Shown: positions 31,961 to 39,523 of the stretch, piece by piece
Numbering within the stretch: position 1 is the first letter of the stretch
Layout of the letters: each line of letters starts with the position of its first letter
NCBI GenBank assembly: GCA_002299555.1
Contig: DBOL01000001.1
Coordinates: 1-39,523 of the forward strand
DNA length: 39,523 bases
Origin: Candidatus Aminicenantes bacterium UBA647
Lineage (GTDB): Bacteria; Acidobacteriota; Aminicenantia; UBA2199
Direction of reading: 5' to 3'
Notes under the pieces: generated by a model
The model's input: the letters and a program-made list of their open reading frames with translations, nothing else
The model's database searches: none
What the model was told of the DNA's origin: nothing
Program-made: the position numbers and the translations under genes

Positions 31961-33457
31961 TTGAACGAATTTAATTACACTCTTATCATTTTGTATTTTG
32001 TATTGCTTGCCTTCCTTTCAATTTACGGAAGCCATCGTTACTACCTTGCCTTTCTTTTCATGAAGACTCTGAATGACAAAAAAACTCCTGAAAAAGAGTT
32101 CGAGATCCTTCCCCGTGTGACCATTCAATTGCCTCTGTACAACGAAATGTATGTGGTTGAACGACTTATCGATAGCGTTGTCAAGACCGATTATCCGAAG
32201 GACCTTCTGGAGATTCAGGTTCTTGATGATTCAAATGATGAGACCGTGGAAATAGCAAGTGCCAGGGTTGATCATTACAAAAAAGAAGGTTTTGACATTG
32301 AGTACATCCACCGTTCCAACAGAGATGGATTCAAGGCTGGAGCTCTTGAGGAAGGGATGGCTAAAGCAAAGGGTGAATTCATTGCTGTTTTTGATGCTGA
32401 CTTTATTCCGACTCCTTCATTTGTAAAGAAAACGATCCACTATTTTACAGAGCCAGGGATAGGAATGATCCAGATGAGATGGGGTCATGTTAACAGAGAG
32501 TATTCTCTGCTCACAAAATTACAGGCAATTTTTCTTGACGGCCATTTTGTTATTGAGCATACGGCAAGGAACAGGACCGGAAGGTTTTTCAATTTTAACG
32601 GAACTGCCGGAATCTGGAGGAAGCAAACTATAATCGATGCAGGAGGATGGCAGCACGATACTCTTACAGAAGATCTTGATCTGAGTTACAGGGCACAGAT
32701 GAAAGGATGGAATTTTGTCTATTTGCCTATGTATGAGGTCCCTGCAGAACTTCCTGTGGATATTATAGCCTTTAAAAGTCAACAGCACAGGTGGGCAAAA
32801 GGTTCGATCCAGACAGCAAAAAAACTTCTCGGCAAAATATTTAAGTCTGATTATCCTTTTAAGGTAAAATTAGAATCTGTATTTCATCTGGCAGGTAATG
32901 TGAATTATCTAGTTATGATCCCATTCTCATTGCTTATTCTTCCCTTGATAATAGTACGTACCGAACTTGATTGGAGCAAATGGTTGATAATTGATATTCC
33001 CCTTTTCCTACTTGCAACAACTTCCATTTCTGCTTTTTATCTGCTTTCACAAAAATATATTTTTTCTTCATGGAAAAAAACTTTTAAATATCTCCCTTTT
33101 TTGATGGGACTGGGAATAGGGTTGTCAGTGAACAATTCAGTGGCAGTTCTTGAGGCATTGTTTAATCACGAGTCGGAGTTTGTAAGGACCCCAAAGTTTG
33201 GTGTTGAGGGTGGTGGCGAGGATTGGACCAAGAAGAAATATCGTGCAAAGAGAAAATTGCTTGTTCCTTCAATTGAGCTTATCCTGGGGATATATTTTTC
33301 TGTTGCAGTCTACATTGCATTTATTAATCATATGTGGTTTGTGTTGCCTTTCCTTCTATTGTTTCTTTATGGTTATCTTTTTATTGCCATCCTCTCCTTC
33401 AAGTCTATTATCGAATCTTCACTGAAAAGAAGAAAACTTCTTAAAGTAAATAATTAA
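31961..33457 (+). CDS. Processive GT2 family glycosyltransferase (cellulose synthase/CslA-like)
   Basis: A 498-residue membrane glycosyltransferase. One N-terminal helix (about 7-22), a cytoplasmic GT-A domain and a C-terminal cluster of helices (about 310-500). Catalytic motifs are present in order: LDDSND, FDADF, TEDLDLS and the QQHRW signature (QxxRW), placing it with cellulose synthase-like, CslA/mannan synthase-like processive enzymes. It likely makes a beta-linked exopolysaccharide or glycolipid; donor sugar unknown. No PilZ domain or BcsB partner is seen. The initiation codon is probably TTG, because the next ATG is far inside the domain, and no strong Shine-Dalgarno precedes it, so translation may be weak. 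Confidence 0.85.
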   Translation: MNEFNYTLIILYFVLLAFLSIYGSHRYYLAFLFMKTLNDKKTPEKEFEILPRVTIQLPLYNEMYVVERLIDSVVKTDYPKDLLEIQVLDDSNDETVEIASARVDHYKKEGFDIEYIHRSNRDGFKAGALEEGMAKAKGEFIAVFDADFIPTPSFVKKTIHYFTEPGIGMIQMRWGHVNREYSLLTKLQAIFLDGHFVIEHTARNRTGRFFNFNGTAGIWRKQTIIDAGGWQHDTLTEDLDLSYRAQMKGWNFVYLPMYEVPAELPVDIIAFKSQQHRWAKGSIQTAKKLLGKIFKSDYPFKVKLESVFHLAGNVNYLVMIPFSLLILPLIIVRTELDWSKWLIIDIPLFLLATTSISAFYLLSQKYIFSSWKKTFKYLPFLMGLGIGLSVNNSVAVLEALFNHESEFVRTPKFGVEGGGEDWTKKKYRAKRKLLVPSIELILGIYFSVAVYIAFINHMWFVLPFLLLFLYGYLFIAILSFKSIIESSLKRRKLLKVNN

Positions 33458-33521
33458 TAGATATCGAGTTTGAGAAATTATTTTAATCATCTATAATAAT
33501 TAATCAGTTTGTTCCCCGTAG

Positions 33522-33548
33522 CGGGATTTTCCCGATCTTTATTCGGGA
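33522..33548 (+). promoter_or_regulatory. Two mutually exclusive hairpins in the S10 peptidase leader
   Basis: CGGGA-TTT-TCCCG (33522-33534) and TCCCGA-seven bases-TCGGGA (33530-33548) share the middle arm TCCCG, so only one can form at a time. They lie just upstream of the Shine-Dalgarno AGGAGGAT of the carboxypeptidase gene. No T-run follows either. Confidence 0.35.
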
Positions 33549-33570
33549 TATTATATCAGGAGGATGACAA

Positions 33571-35109
33571 ATGACCAGTAAAAGATTATTAAATGTGTTG
33601 ATATTCATTTCTATCCTTTTTGTTCCTGTTATGAAGTTAACGGGAGAGGTGAGAAAGCCTGAAAACAAAGCGGAAATCAAAGAGTTGAAGGAGAAGATCG
33701 TAAAAACCACCCATAGTATAAAGTCAGGAAATAATAAAATTGATTATGATGTTTATGCAGGGACTCTGTTGTTAAAAGGGGATGAAAAGAAGGCTTCCGG
33801 GTCATTTTTTTTCATATCATATGTAAGAAAAGGAAATTTCAGAAGAGAAATTCGACCAATTATTTTCTCGTTTAACGGCGGACCGGGTTCCTCATCGGTA
33901 TGGCTTCACCTCGGATTGCTGGGGCCGAAAAGGGTGTTGTTGAATAATGATGGAAGTATGCCGATGCCACCTTACAAACTTATCCCGAACAAATATTCTC
34001 TACTGGATGTTGCAGATCTTGTATTTATTGATCCTGTCAGTACCGGTTTCAGCCGGGCAGATTCAAGGGATAAAGAGAAAGAGTTTCACGGGGTCAGCGA
34101 AGATATTGCATCTGTGGGAGATTTTATAAGACTTTATCTCACTAGATTTGAGAGATGGACATCACCTAAATTCCTTATCGGCGAAAGTTACGGGACAACG
34201 AGAGCGGCAGGATTATCCGGATATCTCCAGAACCGTCATGGTATTTATCTGAATGGTATTATGCTGGTATCCTCAGTGCTTGACCATCAGACTTTAAGGT
34301 TTAATTATGGTAATGATCTCCCTTATATTCTTTTCCTTCCGACTTATACTGCTACTGCATGGTACCATGGGAAACTGGGTGATAAATATGGAAATGACTT
34401 CAAAACAGCACTGAAAGATTCAGAATCTTTTGCCATGGGCGAATATGCGGCAGCGCTTTTGAAGGGAAACACACTAAGCAAAGAATCTTATGATCGAATA
34501 TCAAAACAACTCTCTTCACTTACATCTCTTTCTGAAGAATTTATCAAAGATAATAACCTTAGGATTCCTGCTCAAAAATTTTTTCTGGAGCTACTTCGGG
34601 ATAGCGGGGAGAAAACCGGAAGGCTCGACAGCCGGTTCAAAAGATTTAACGGAAATCTCGGATTTGGAGATAGTGAACAATTTTTTTCCGATCCGAGCTA
34701 TTCGGCAATTCAGGGGCCATATACAGAAACATTGAATAATTATGTTTCCAGCGAACTAAAATATAAAAGTGATCTCGTTTATGAAATTATAAGCAGAAGG
34801 ATAAGGGGTTGGAGGACAGGAAGCTATGAAGGCAGATATGTTAATGTTACGGATACTCTGGGTAAAGCTATCACAAAAAATCCGTTTCTCAAAGTATTTG
34901 TTGCTTCAGGTTACTATGATCTGGCGACCCCGTATTTTGCGACAAAATATACATTCGATCATCTGTTCCTTCCTGAGGCTCTCAGAAATAATATAACATT
35001 CAAATACTATAAGTCGGGGCATATGATGTATATTCGTATGGACTCCCTGAAAAAATTAAGAGAAGACCTTGGAAACTTCATCAAATCTTCTCTTAATACA
35101 GATCGATAG
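33571..35109 (+). CDS. Exported S10-family serine carboxypeptidase-like protein
   Basis: A 512-residue secreted alpha/beta hydrolase of peptidase family S10. A signal peptide (about 1-25) is followed by the oxyanion motif FNGGPGSSSVW, the nucleophile Ser206 in IGESYGTTRAAG, the acid region VASGYYDLATPYFAT, and the catalytic histidine in YKSGHMMYIR. It should remove C-terminal residues from peptides at acidic or neutral pH in the periplasm or outside the cell. AGGAGGATGACAA before the ATG fixes the start. A peptide transporter of the POT family converges on it, consistent with peptide scavenging. Confidence 0.9.
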   Translation: MTSKRLLNVLIFISILFVPVMKLTGEVRKPENKAEIKELKEKIVKTTHSIKSGNNKIDYDVYAGTLLLKGDEKKASGSFFFISYVRKGNFRREIRPIIFSFNGGPGSSSVWLHLGLLGPKRVLLNNDGSMPMPPYKLIPNKYSLLDVADLVFIDPVSTGFSRADSRDKEKEFHGVSEDIASVGDFIRLYLTRFERWTSPKFLIGESYGTTRAAGLSGYLQNRHGIYLNGIMLVSSVLDHQTLRFNYGNDLPYILFLPTYTATAWYHGKLGDKYGNDFKTALKDSESFAMGEYAAALLKGNTLSKESYDRISKQLSSLTSLSEEFIKDNNLRIPAQKFFLELLRDSGEKTGRLDSRFKRFNGNLGFGDSEQFFSDPSYSAIQGPYTETLNNYVSSELKYKSDLVYEIISRRIRGWRTGSYEGRYVNVTDTLGKAITKNPFLKVFVASGYYDLATPYFATKYTFDHLFLPEALRNNITFKYYKSGHMMYIRMDSLKKLREDLGNFIKSSLNTDR

Positions 35110-35152
35110 AGAGGTCTTAAATAACCCTGAAGAACCTGGAGCCTCTTAAAAC

Positions 35153-36544
35153 TTAATCATTAACTATTTTATACGGGTTTGCAGTCAACCACCTGTTGTA
35201 AAGCCACATACTGAATGCAGAACCAAGCCCTATAGCCATAAGGATTATCCATCCCATTGAGTTCCATAAAGGATCAAGTTGAAGAAGGCCTGAAGGGAGT
35301 TTTAGCGAATTGTTACACATAATCCCGTTAAATATGTAAGCTCCTGCAGGTCCTCCTATCAAAGCTCCGATAGCTACCGGAAGATTTGCATAACCGAGGA
35401 AAAGTCCTTCCTGCCCCTTGGGAGCAAGTGCACCTATATATTCGAATGTTCTTGCCGATGTGAAAAGTTCACCGAAAGCGATCAGACCGACAGTGAGAAC
35501 TGCAAACAGGGATCCTATCGGGATGAAATCACCGAGGACCATATTGCTGACTCCTCCTGACATGAAGATCGGAGCAAGGTTTATTATCATTGCAACTCCG
35601 ATAATTACGATACCAATAATAATTGAATTTATCGGTTTCATTTTCCCGAATTTTTTTGTGATCAACAATTGGAAAAAAACTATTACAAATGGGTTTGCTA
35701 TTGTGATAAGGTCAACAGCCGGGTCAAGTTCAACAACTTTTTTAAGATAGAGAGGAATTACATTGTATACTTGTGAATATATGAAGAAAAATCCGCTCGA
35801 CACTACAAGGAAAAGGGCGAATCTTTTATTTTTCAGAACCAGTATCATGTCAAGAAGGATCTTTTTGACCGATTTTTTCGGTTTCTTTTCAACAAGGCCC
35901 CCCGATTCATTTTCAGAGTCTGTATAGAAGAACAACACTATAAAAAATGCAAGTACGGAACATACAACCGAAACGGCAAAGATGAAGCTGAGGCTATTGA
36001 ATTCTGTCCTTACAAGATAACTTATCAGTCTGCCTAACAGGGAACCTACATTTATTATCATGTAGAATATCCCGAATGCCAATGTGGCTCGTTTGCCGGA
36101 GGTTTTCTGAATTGTTCCGGATATACAGGGTTTTATGATCGAACCACCTATTCCGATCAGAAAGATTGCAAGCATGACCGGTAGGATAATGCTCATCCCG
36201 GCAGTTATCTCGCTCTCAACTGTCGTACTGAGAGTACTTCCTCCAAACCATACCGGATATCCCATAAGAAAATATCCCATCGCCAAAAGGACAAATGCTC
36301 CGAGTAGAGACTTCTTGAATCCGATATGATCAGCAACAGTTCCGGAGAGAATTGGCAGAAAATATACAATTGTCCAGAGGAACCCATTCAATGTGCTTGG
36401 CCAGTAGTCACCGAGGCCCAATTGACCAAGGTAGAGGACTACGAAGGTTGCCATGGCATAATAAGCTCCCCTTTCAAATAATTCGGTCAGATTTGCTGTC
36501 CAGAAACTGCGTGGAAAAGTATCCTGTTTTGTTAAGTCGCTCAT
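35153..36544 (-). CDS. POT/PTR-family proton-coupled peptide transporter (MFS)
   Basis: A 463-residue major facilitator protein with about 12 to 14 helices. The first helix carries ELFERGAYYAM, the ExxER-x-x-YY proton-coupling motif that defines POT peptide transporters, followed by a conserved ADHIGFKKSLLGAFVLLAMG loop and PCISGTIQKTSGKR. It probably imports di- or tripeptides with protons. AAAGGAG precedes the ATG. The gene lies 27 bases after lepA on the same strand and could be cotranscribed; it converges with the S10 carboxypeptidase gene, a plausible functional partner. Confidence 0.87.
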   Translation of the reverse strand: MSDLTKQDTFPRSFWTANLTELFERGAYYAMATFVVLYLGQLGLGDYWPSTLNGFLWTIVYFLPILSGTVADHIGFKKSLLGAFVLLAMGYFLMGYPVWFGGSTLSTTVESEITAGMSIILPVMLAIFLIGIGGSIIKPCISGTIQKTSGKRATLAFGIFYMIINVGSLLGRLISYLVRTEFNSLSFIFAVSVVCSVLAFFIVLFFYTDSENESGGLVEKKPKKSVKKILLDMILVLKNKRFALFLVVSSGFFFIYSQVYNVIPLYLKKVVELDPAVDLITIANPFVIVFFQLLITKKFGKMKPINSIIIGIVIIGVAMIINLAPIFMSGGVSNMVLGDFIPIGSLFAVLTVGLIAFGELFTSARTFEYIGALAPKGQEGLFLGYANLPVAIGALIGGPAGAYIFNGIMCNNSLKLPSGLLQLDPLWNSMGWIILMAIGLGSAFSMWLYNRWLTANPYKIVND

Positions 36545-36571
36545 GCTTAACTCCTTTATATGATTTCGGGA

Positions 36572-38365
36572 CTAATCGTCAAGCTCGAGAGCTGCAAGAA
36601 AAGCTTCCTGAGGAATTTCGATTTTACCTATCCGTTTCATCCTTTTCTTCCCTTTCTTCTGTTTTTCCAGAAGCTTCATTTTTCTTGATATATCGCCGCC
36701 GTAACACTTTGCAAGAACATTCTTCCTGAGAGCTTTTACAACTGTTTTTGCGATCACTCTCTTGTTGATCGCAGCCTGAATATTAACTTCGAACATCTGT
36801 TTCTGGATCACTTTCTTAAGTTTGGAAGTGAGGAGGGTACCAAAACTAAAAGCTTTATCCTTATGAACAATGATCGCAAGAGCATCAATAGGGTCTCCAT
36901 TTATCAGGATATCAAGTTTCACAAGAGGAGATTGTCGATAGTCAATCAATTCATAATCCAAGGAGGCATATCCCTGAGAAATTGATTTTATTTTATTGAA
37001 AAAATCGTATAGTACTTCAGCTAAAGGGAGTTCATAGGTTAAATGGACCCTTTGTGAACTGATATAATCCATTTTTTTATGGATACCTCTTCTATTCTGG
37101 AGGAGTTTCATAATATTGCCAAGGTATTCATCAGGTGTGATTATAATTGCTTCAATGTATGGTTCTTCTATCATTGCCAGGCTTTGAGGATCAGGTAATG
37201 CCCCCGGAGATTCTATTTCGTACGAATCACCCTTAGTGGTTGTAACTTTATATCTGACAGAAGGAGAGGTTGTTACGATAGAGAGGTTATACTCCCTTTC
37301 AAGTCTCTCCTGGATGATCTCTTTATGAAGCAGTCCCAGAAATCCGCACCTGAACCCAATTCCCAGAGCCGGAGAAGTTTCCGGCTCAAATTTCAGAGAA
37401 GAATCGTTAAGTGTAAGTTTCTCTATCGATTCCCTGAGTTCATCATGGTTCGATCCTTCACCCGGATAAAAGCCTGCAAATACCATTGGGAGCGGTTCTT
37501 TAAATCCTGGAAGGGCTACTACATTTCCTTCTTTGGCAAGTGTGATAGTATCACCGACCTTTACTTCTGAAATATTCTTTATGCTGCCGATTATATAACC
37601 AACTTCACCGGCTGAAAGATTTTTCAATGGCTTTGCCTTCGGAGTATGTACACCGAGCTCGTTTATCTCATAAACAGCATTGTTTGAAAGGAACTTTATT
37701 TTTTCACCTTTGTTAAGTTTCCCGTCTATTATCCGGATAAGGATTATTACTCCTCTGTATGGGTCGAACCAGGAGTCGAATATCATTGCTTTCAAAGGTT
37801 TGTCCAGGTCACCTTCCGGAGGTTGAATTCTCTCTATAATGGAGTCAAGTATTTCTTTGACCCCTTCACCTGTTTTGGCACTTACATTGAGAGCTTCGTC
37901 TCTTGATATTCCGATCACATTCTCCATCTGGTCAAGAGATTTTTCCAGCTCATGGTTCGGGAGGTCAATTTTGTTCATTACAGGAATAAGGGTGAGATCA
38001 TTCTCCATAGCCAGATAGGTGTTTGCAACTGTCTGAGCTTCAACTCCCTGTGTCGCATCTATAACGAGGAGGGCCCCTTCACATGCGGAGAGTGATCTGG
38101 ATACTTCATAACTGAAATCTATATGGCCGGGAGTATCGATCAGGTTCAGAGTATATTCCTCCCCATCCTTGGCCTTATATTTCAGACTTACAAAATGGGA
38201 TTTGATTGTTATACCCCTCTCGCGTTCAAGCTCCATAGAATCAAGGATCTGTTCCTGCATATCCCTCTTATCCACGGCACCTGTGATCTCGAGGATCCTG
38301 TCTGAAAGGGTGGTCTTACCGTGATCAATATGTGCAATTATCGAAAAATTTCTTATCTTATCCAT
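36572..38365 (-). CDS. lepA: Elongation factor 4 (LepA), translational GTPase
   Basis: A 597-residue LepA/EF4, full length. G1 is AHIDHGKTTLSD, the switch region has ERERGITIKS, G3 is DTPGH, G4 NKID and G5 SAKTG. The LepA-specific C-terminal domain is complete, ending KRMKRIGKIEIPQEAFLAAL with CYGGDISRK and KQKKGKKRMK. It acts on ribosomes during initiation and elongation under stress. The ATG overlaps the stop of the methyltransferase gene by one base (TAATG), so the two are translationally coupled. Confidence 0.98.
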   Translation of the reverse strand: MDKIRNFSIIAHIDHGKTTLSDRILEITGAVDKRDMQEQILDSMELERERGITIKSHFVSLKYKAKDGEEYTLNLIDTPGHIDFSYEVSRSLSACEGALLVIDATQGVEAQTVANTYLAMENDLTLIPVMNKIDLPNHELEKSLDQMENVIGISRDEALNVSAKTGEGVKEILDSIIERIQPPEGDLDKPLKAMIFDSWFDPYRGVIILIRIIDGKLNKGEKIKFLSNNAVYEINELGVHTPKAKPLKNLSAGEVGYIIGSIKNISEVKVGDTITLAKEGNVVALPGFKEPLPMVFAGFYPGEGSNHDELRESIEKLTLNDSSLKFEPETSPALGIGFRCGFLGLLHKEIIQERLEREYNLSIVTTSPSVRYKVTTTKGDSYEIESPGALPDPQSLAMIEEPYIEAIIITPDEYLGNIMKLLQNRRGIHKKMDYISSQRVHLTYELPLAEVLYDFFNKIKSISQGYASLDYELIDYRQSPLVKLDILINGDPIDALAIIVHKDKAFSFGTLLTSKLKKVIQKQMFEVNIQAAINKRVIAKTVVKALRKNVLAKCYGGDISRKMKLLEKQKKGKKRMKRIGKIEIPQEAFLAALELDD

Positions 38366-39474
38366 TATTTTATTCCAAATGCTGCATAGTCAGGAGAAGT
38401 GAAGAGGACTCTATTCAGTTTATCTACATTCGAGTTGAAAGCTTTTGCAATGTTCTCATCCGGTGAGATCTCCTCAAGGAAATGATCTTCAAGCGGGTCT
38501 GAGTAGAGAATTTCCACTTTCAAGAATCCCGTACTCTCGAACATATATCTCATAAATTCCGGATGCAGAGGTTTCTGGTGAGTAACATCGAGGAAGTAGA
38601 TGTTGGCAAGAGCAAAAAGAGAGAGTGGGTTTATTGTCTCGAGGATCAGAGGTGTTCCAGGTAAAAGTACTCTGAAAGATTCCCTGATGATCTCTTTTAA
38701 ATACTCAGGCTCAAAATGCTCAATTACCTGCGAAGCGAAAATCCCCCCAAGTGAACCATCTTTAATCTCTCGAAGATATTCAAGCGCATCTCCCTTTATA
38801 CATTTCAAACCTTTCTCTTCAGCTTCTTTAAGCATCGAATCTGAAATGTCGATCCCCGTTGCATCTATTCCATCATCTTTTAGGAGAGATACAAATTCTC
38901 CTCTCCCGCAGCCTATGTCCAGGACATTTTGTGATCCTTTGAAATAGGGGACATATTTTTCAAGGCTCCTGCTTATCTCCTCTTTGCTTCCTCTGAATCT
39001 TTTCTCGAAATCAGAATATTGATATGGGGATATCCGGTCCTTAATATTATTTATTTCGCTAATGTCACTTTCATTTATTCCTTTTCCGATAGATCCTGCA
39101 AGATTGTTCAGTGATATTTCAAGGTCACTGAAATTCTTCAGTAGTGTCTGAATATTGGAATACTTAGCATCAAGTTTATCTATCTGTGACTGAAGAGAAT
39201 TAAAAATATTGTTATAATGGTTATTGGAAAGGCTATCCCATTCACTATCCTGTAAGGTTATCAACTCCTGAATCTTTTCACTGAAAAGGGAAAACTTTTC
39301 CCTTATGTTATTTTTGTTCCTTTTAAAAACAGATGAATTTTCGAGAAGTTCTCCAAGCTCGCTTAAAATTTTATCTACTTCAGATTGTGCTTTTTTTCTT
39401 TTCTCGACAGATTCCTCAATTACCCTTCTCATTTTCTGATTTATCTTCTTCATCTCCGGAGACTTCACTATCAT
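38365..39474 (-). CDS. SAM-dependent methyltransferase with N-terminal coiled coil (WbdD-like)
   Basis: Up to 369 residues: a charged, heptad-like N-terminal half (about 1-165) and a class I methyltransferase domain with motif I VLDIGCGRGEFVSLL, an acidic ribose-binding position in TGIDIS, DALEYL, and FASQVIEHFEPEYL, ending with HQKPLHPEFMRYMFESTGF. The domain resembles those found in O-antigen chain-terminating and related polysaccharide methyltransferases, so modification of a glycan is the likeliest role. The start is uncertain: ATG 39474 lacks a spaced Shine-Dalgarno and overlaps the tatA end, GTG 39468 has AAGGA five bases upstream, and ATGs at 39453 and 39432 are also possible. Confidence 0.78.
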   Translation of the reverse strand: MIVKSPEMKKINQKMRRVIEESVEKRKKAQSEVDKILSELGELLENSSVFKRNKNNIREKFSLFSEKIQELITLQDSEWDSLSNNHYNNIFNSLQSQIDKLDAKYSNIQTLLKNFSDLEISLNNLAGSIGKGINESDISEINNIKDRISPYQYSDFEKRFRGSKEEISRSLEKYVPYFKGSQNVLDIGCGRGEFVSLLKDDGIDATGIDISDSMLKEAEEKGLKCIKGDALEYLREIKDGSLGGIFASQVIEHFEPEYLKEIIRESFRVLLPGTPLILETINPLSLFALANIYFLDVTHQKPLHPEFMRYMFESTGFLKVEILYSDPLEDHFLEEISPDENIAKAFNSNVDKLNRVLFTSPDYAAFGIK

Positions 39475-39523
39475 CCTTGCTGAGTGAATTTTTAAAATTC
39501 TTTATTCCATCTCCGAGACCTTT
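39416..39523 (-). CDS. tatA: TatA-like twin-arginine translocase subunit (C-terminal fragment)
   Basis: The last 35 codons of a gene running in from the right edge. The reading frame gives KGLGDGIKNFKNSLSK followed by an acidic tail rich in D, E, S and K, ending at TGA 39416-39418. The glycine-containing amphipathic helix with GxGIKxFK is the TatA/TatB signature, and acidic or charged tails are usual for TatA. The membrane helix and FG motif lie outside the window, so TatA versus TatB is not settled. Its end overlaps the start region of the methyltransferase gene in another frame. A TAT substrate, the molybdopterin oxidoreductase, is encoded about 8 kb away. Confidence 0.7.
   Translation of the reverse strand, partial: KGLGDGIKNFKNSLSKDDSEVSGDEEDKSENEKGN

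Noticed and set aside
35110..35152. Possible terminator between the S10 peptidase and the POT transporter.
   Set aside because: Only four-base GAGG/CCTC complementarity with a long loop and no T-run.

Overview
This 39.5 kb window is a chromosomal stretch from an AT-rich (about 37% GC by eye) Gram-negative-type bacterium. The envelope genes (a TAT substrate and a tatA fragment, signal peptides, a penicillin-binding protein, periplasmic PDZ and TPR proteins) support this. A six-bladed beta-propeller pair of the FG-x-x-GEGP type, a sortilin-like Asp-box propeller, a TolB/FlgO-like TPR protein and anaerobic sulfur-type respiration together resemble uncultured anaerobic lineages such as Candidatus Aminicenantes. 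That placement is an inference from gene content; no rRNA or other phylogenetic anchor is present. No tRNA, rRNA, CRISPR array, insertion sequence or prophage was seen, and no stretch over 300 bases lacks a gene.

Layout. 1-1963 (+): the 3' end of a ferredoxin-tailed aldo/keto reductase, then an acyl-ACP/acyl-CoA synthetase. 1999-7656 (-): a YfgM-like TPR membrane protein with its own promoter, and an operon running aminotransferase, penicillin-binding protein, TolB/TPR protein, NTF2-like protein. 7780-15386 (+): gdhA with a strong promoter and terminator, a duplicated-domain membrane protein, a response regulator, a TIM-barrel isomerase, pgi, rtcB, and a beta-propeller whose Shine-Dalgarno lies inside a strong hairpin. 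15396-16373 (-): a cystathionine beta-synthase-like enzyme. 16493-22107 (+): an M48 protease with TPRs, a PPDK/PEP-synthase regulator, a GIY-YIG protein, a second propeller and a twin-PDZ protein. 22177-24828 (-): a large Asp-box propeller protein. 24983-25699 (+): a CRP/FNR regulator.

The most distinctive block is 25757-31763 (-). A TAT-exported molybdopterin oxidoreductase, a four-cluster ferredoxin and an NrfD quinone-interacting subunit (PsrABC-like) are followed by two YeeE/YedE transporter halves, an exported rhodanese-fold protein lacking its catalytic cysteine but ending in a single C-terminal cysteine on a lysine arm, and a methionine-rich membrane protein. This looks like respiratory reduction of polysulfide, thiosulfate or a related sulfur compound coupled to sulfur handling and uptake. 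The adjacent CRP/FNR gene and a motif shared by two predicted promoters suggest local control.

31961-39523: a cellulose-synthase-like GT2 glycosyltransferase and an S10 serine carboxypeptidase (+), then a POT-type peptide transporter, lepA, a coiled-coil methyltransferase and the end of a tatA gene (-).
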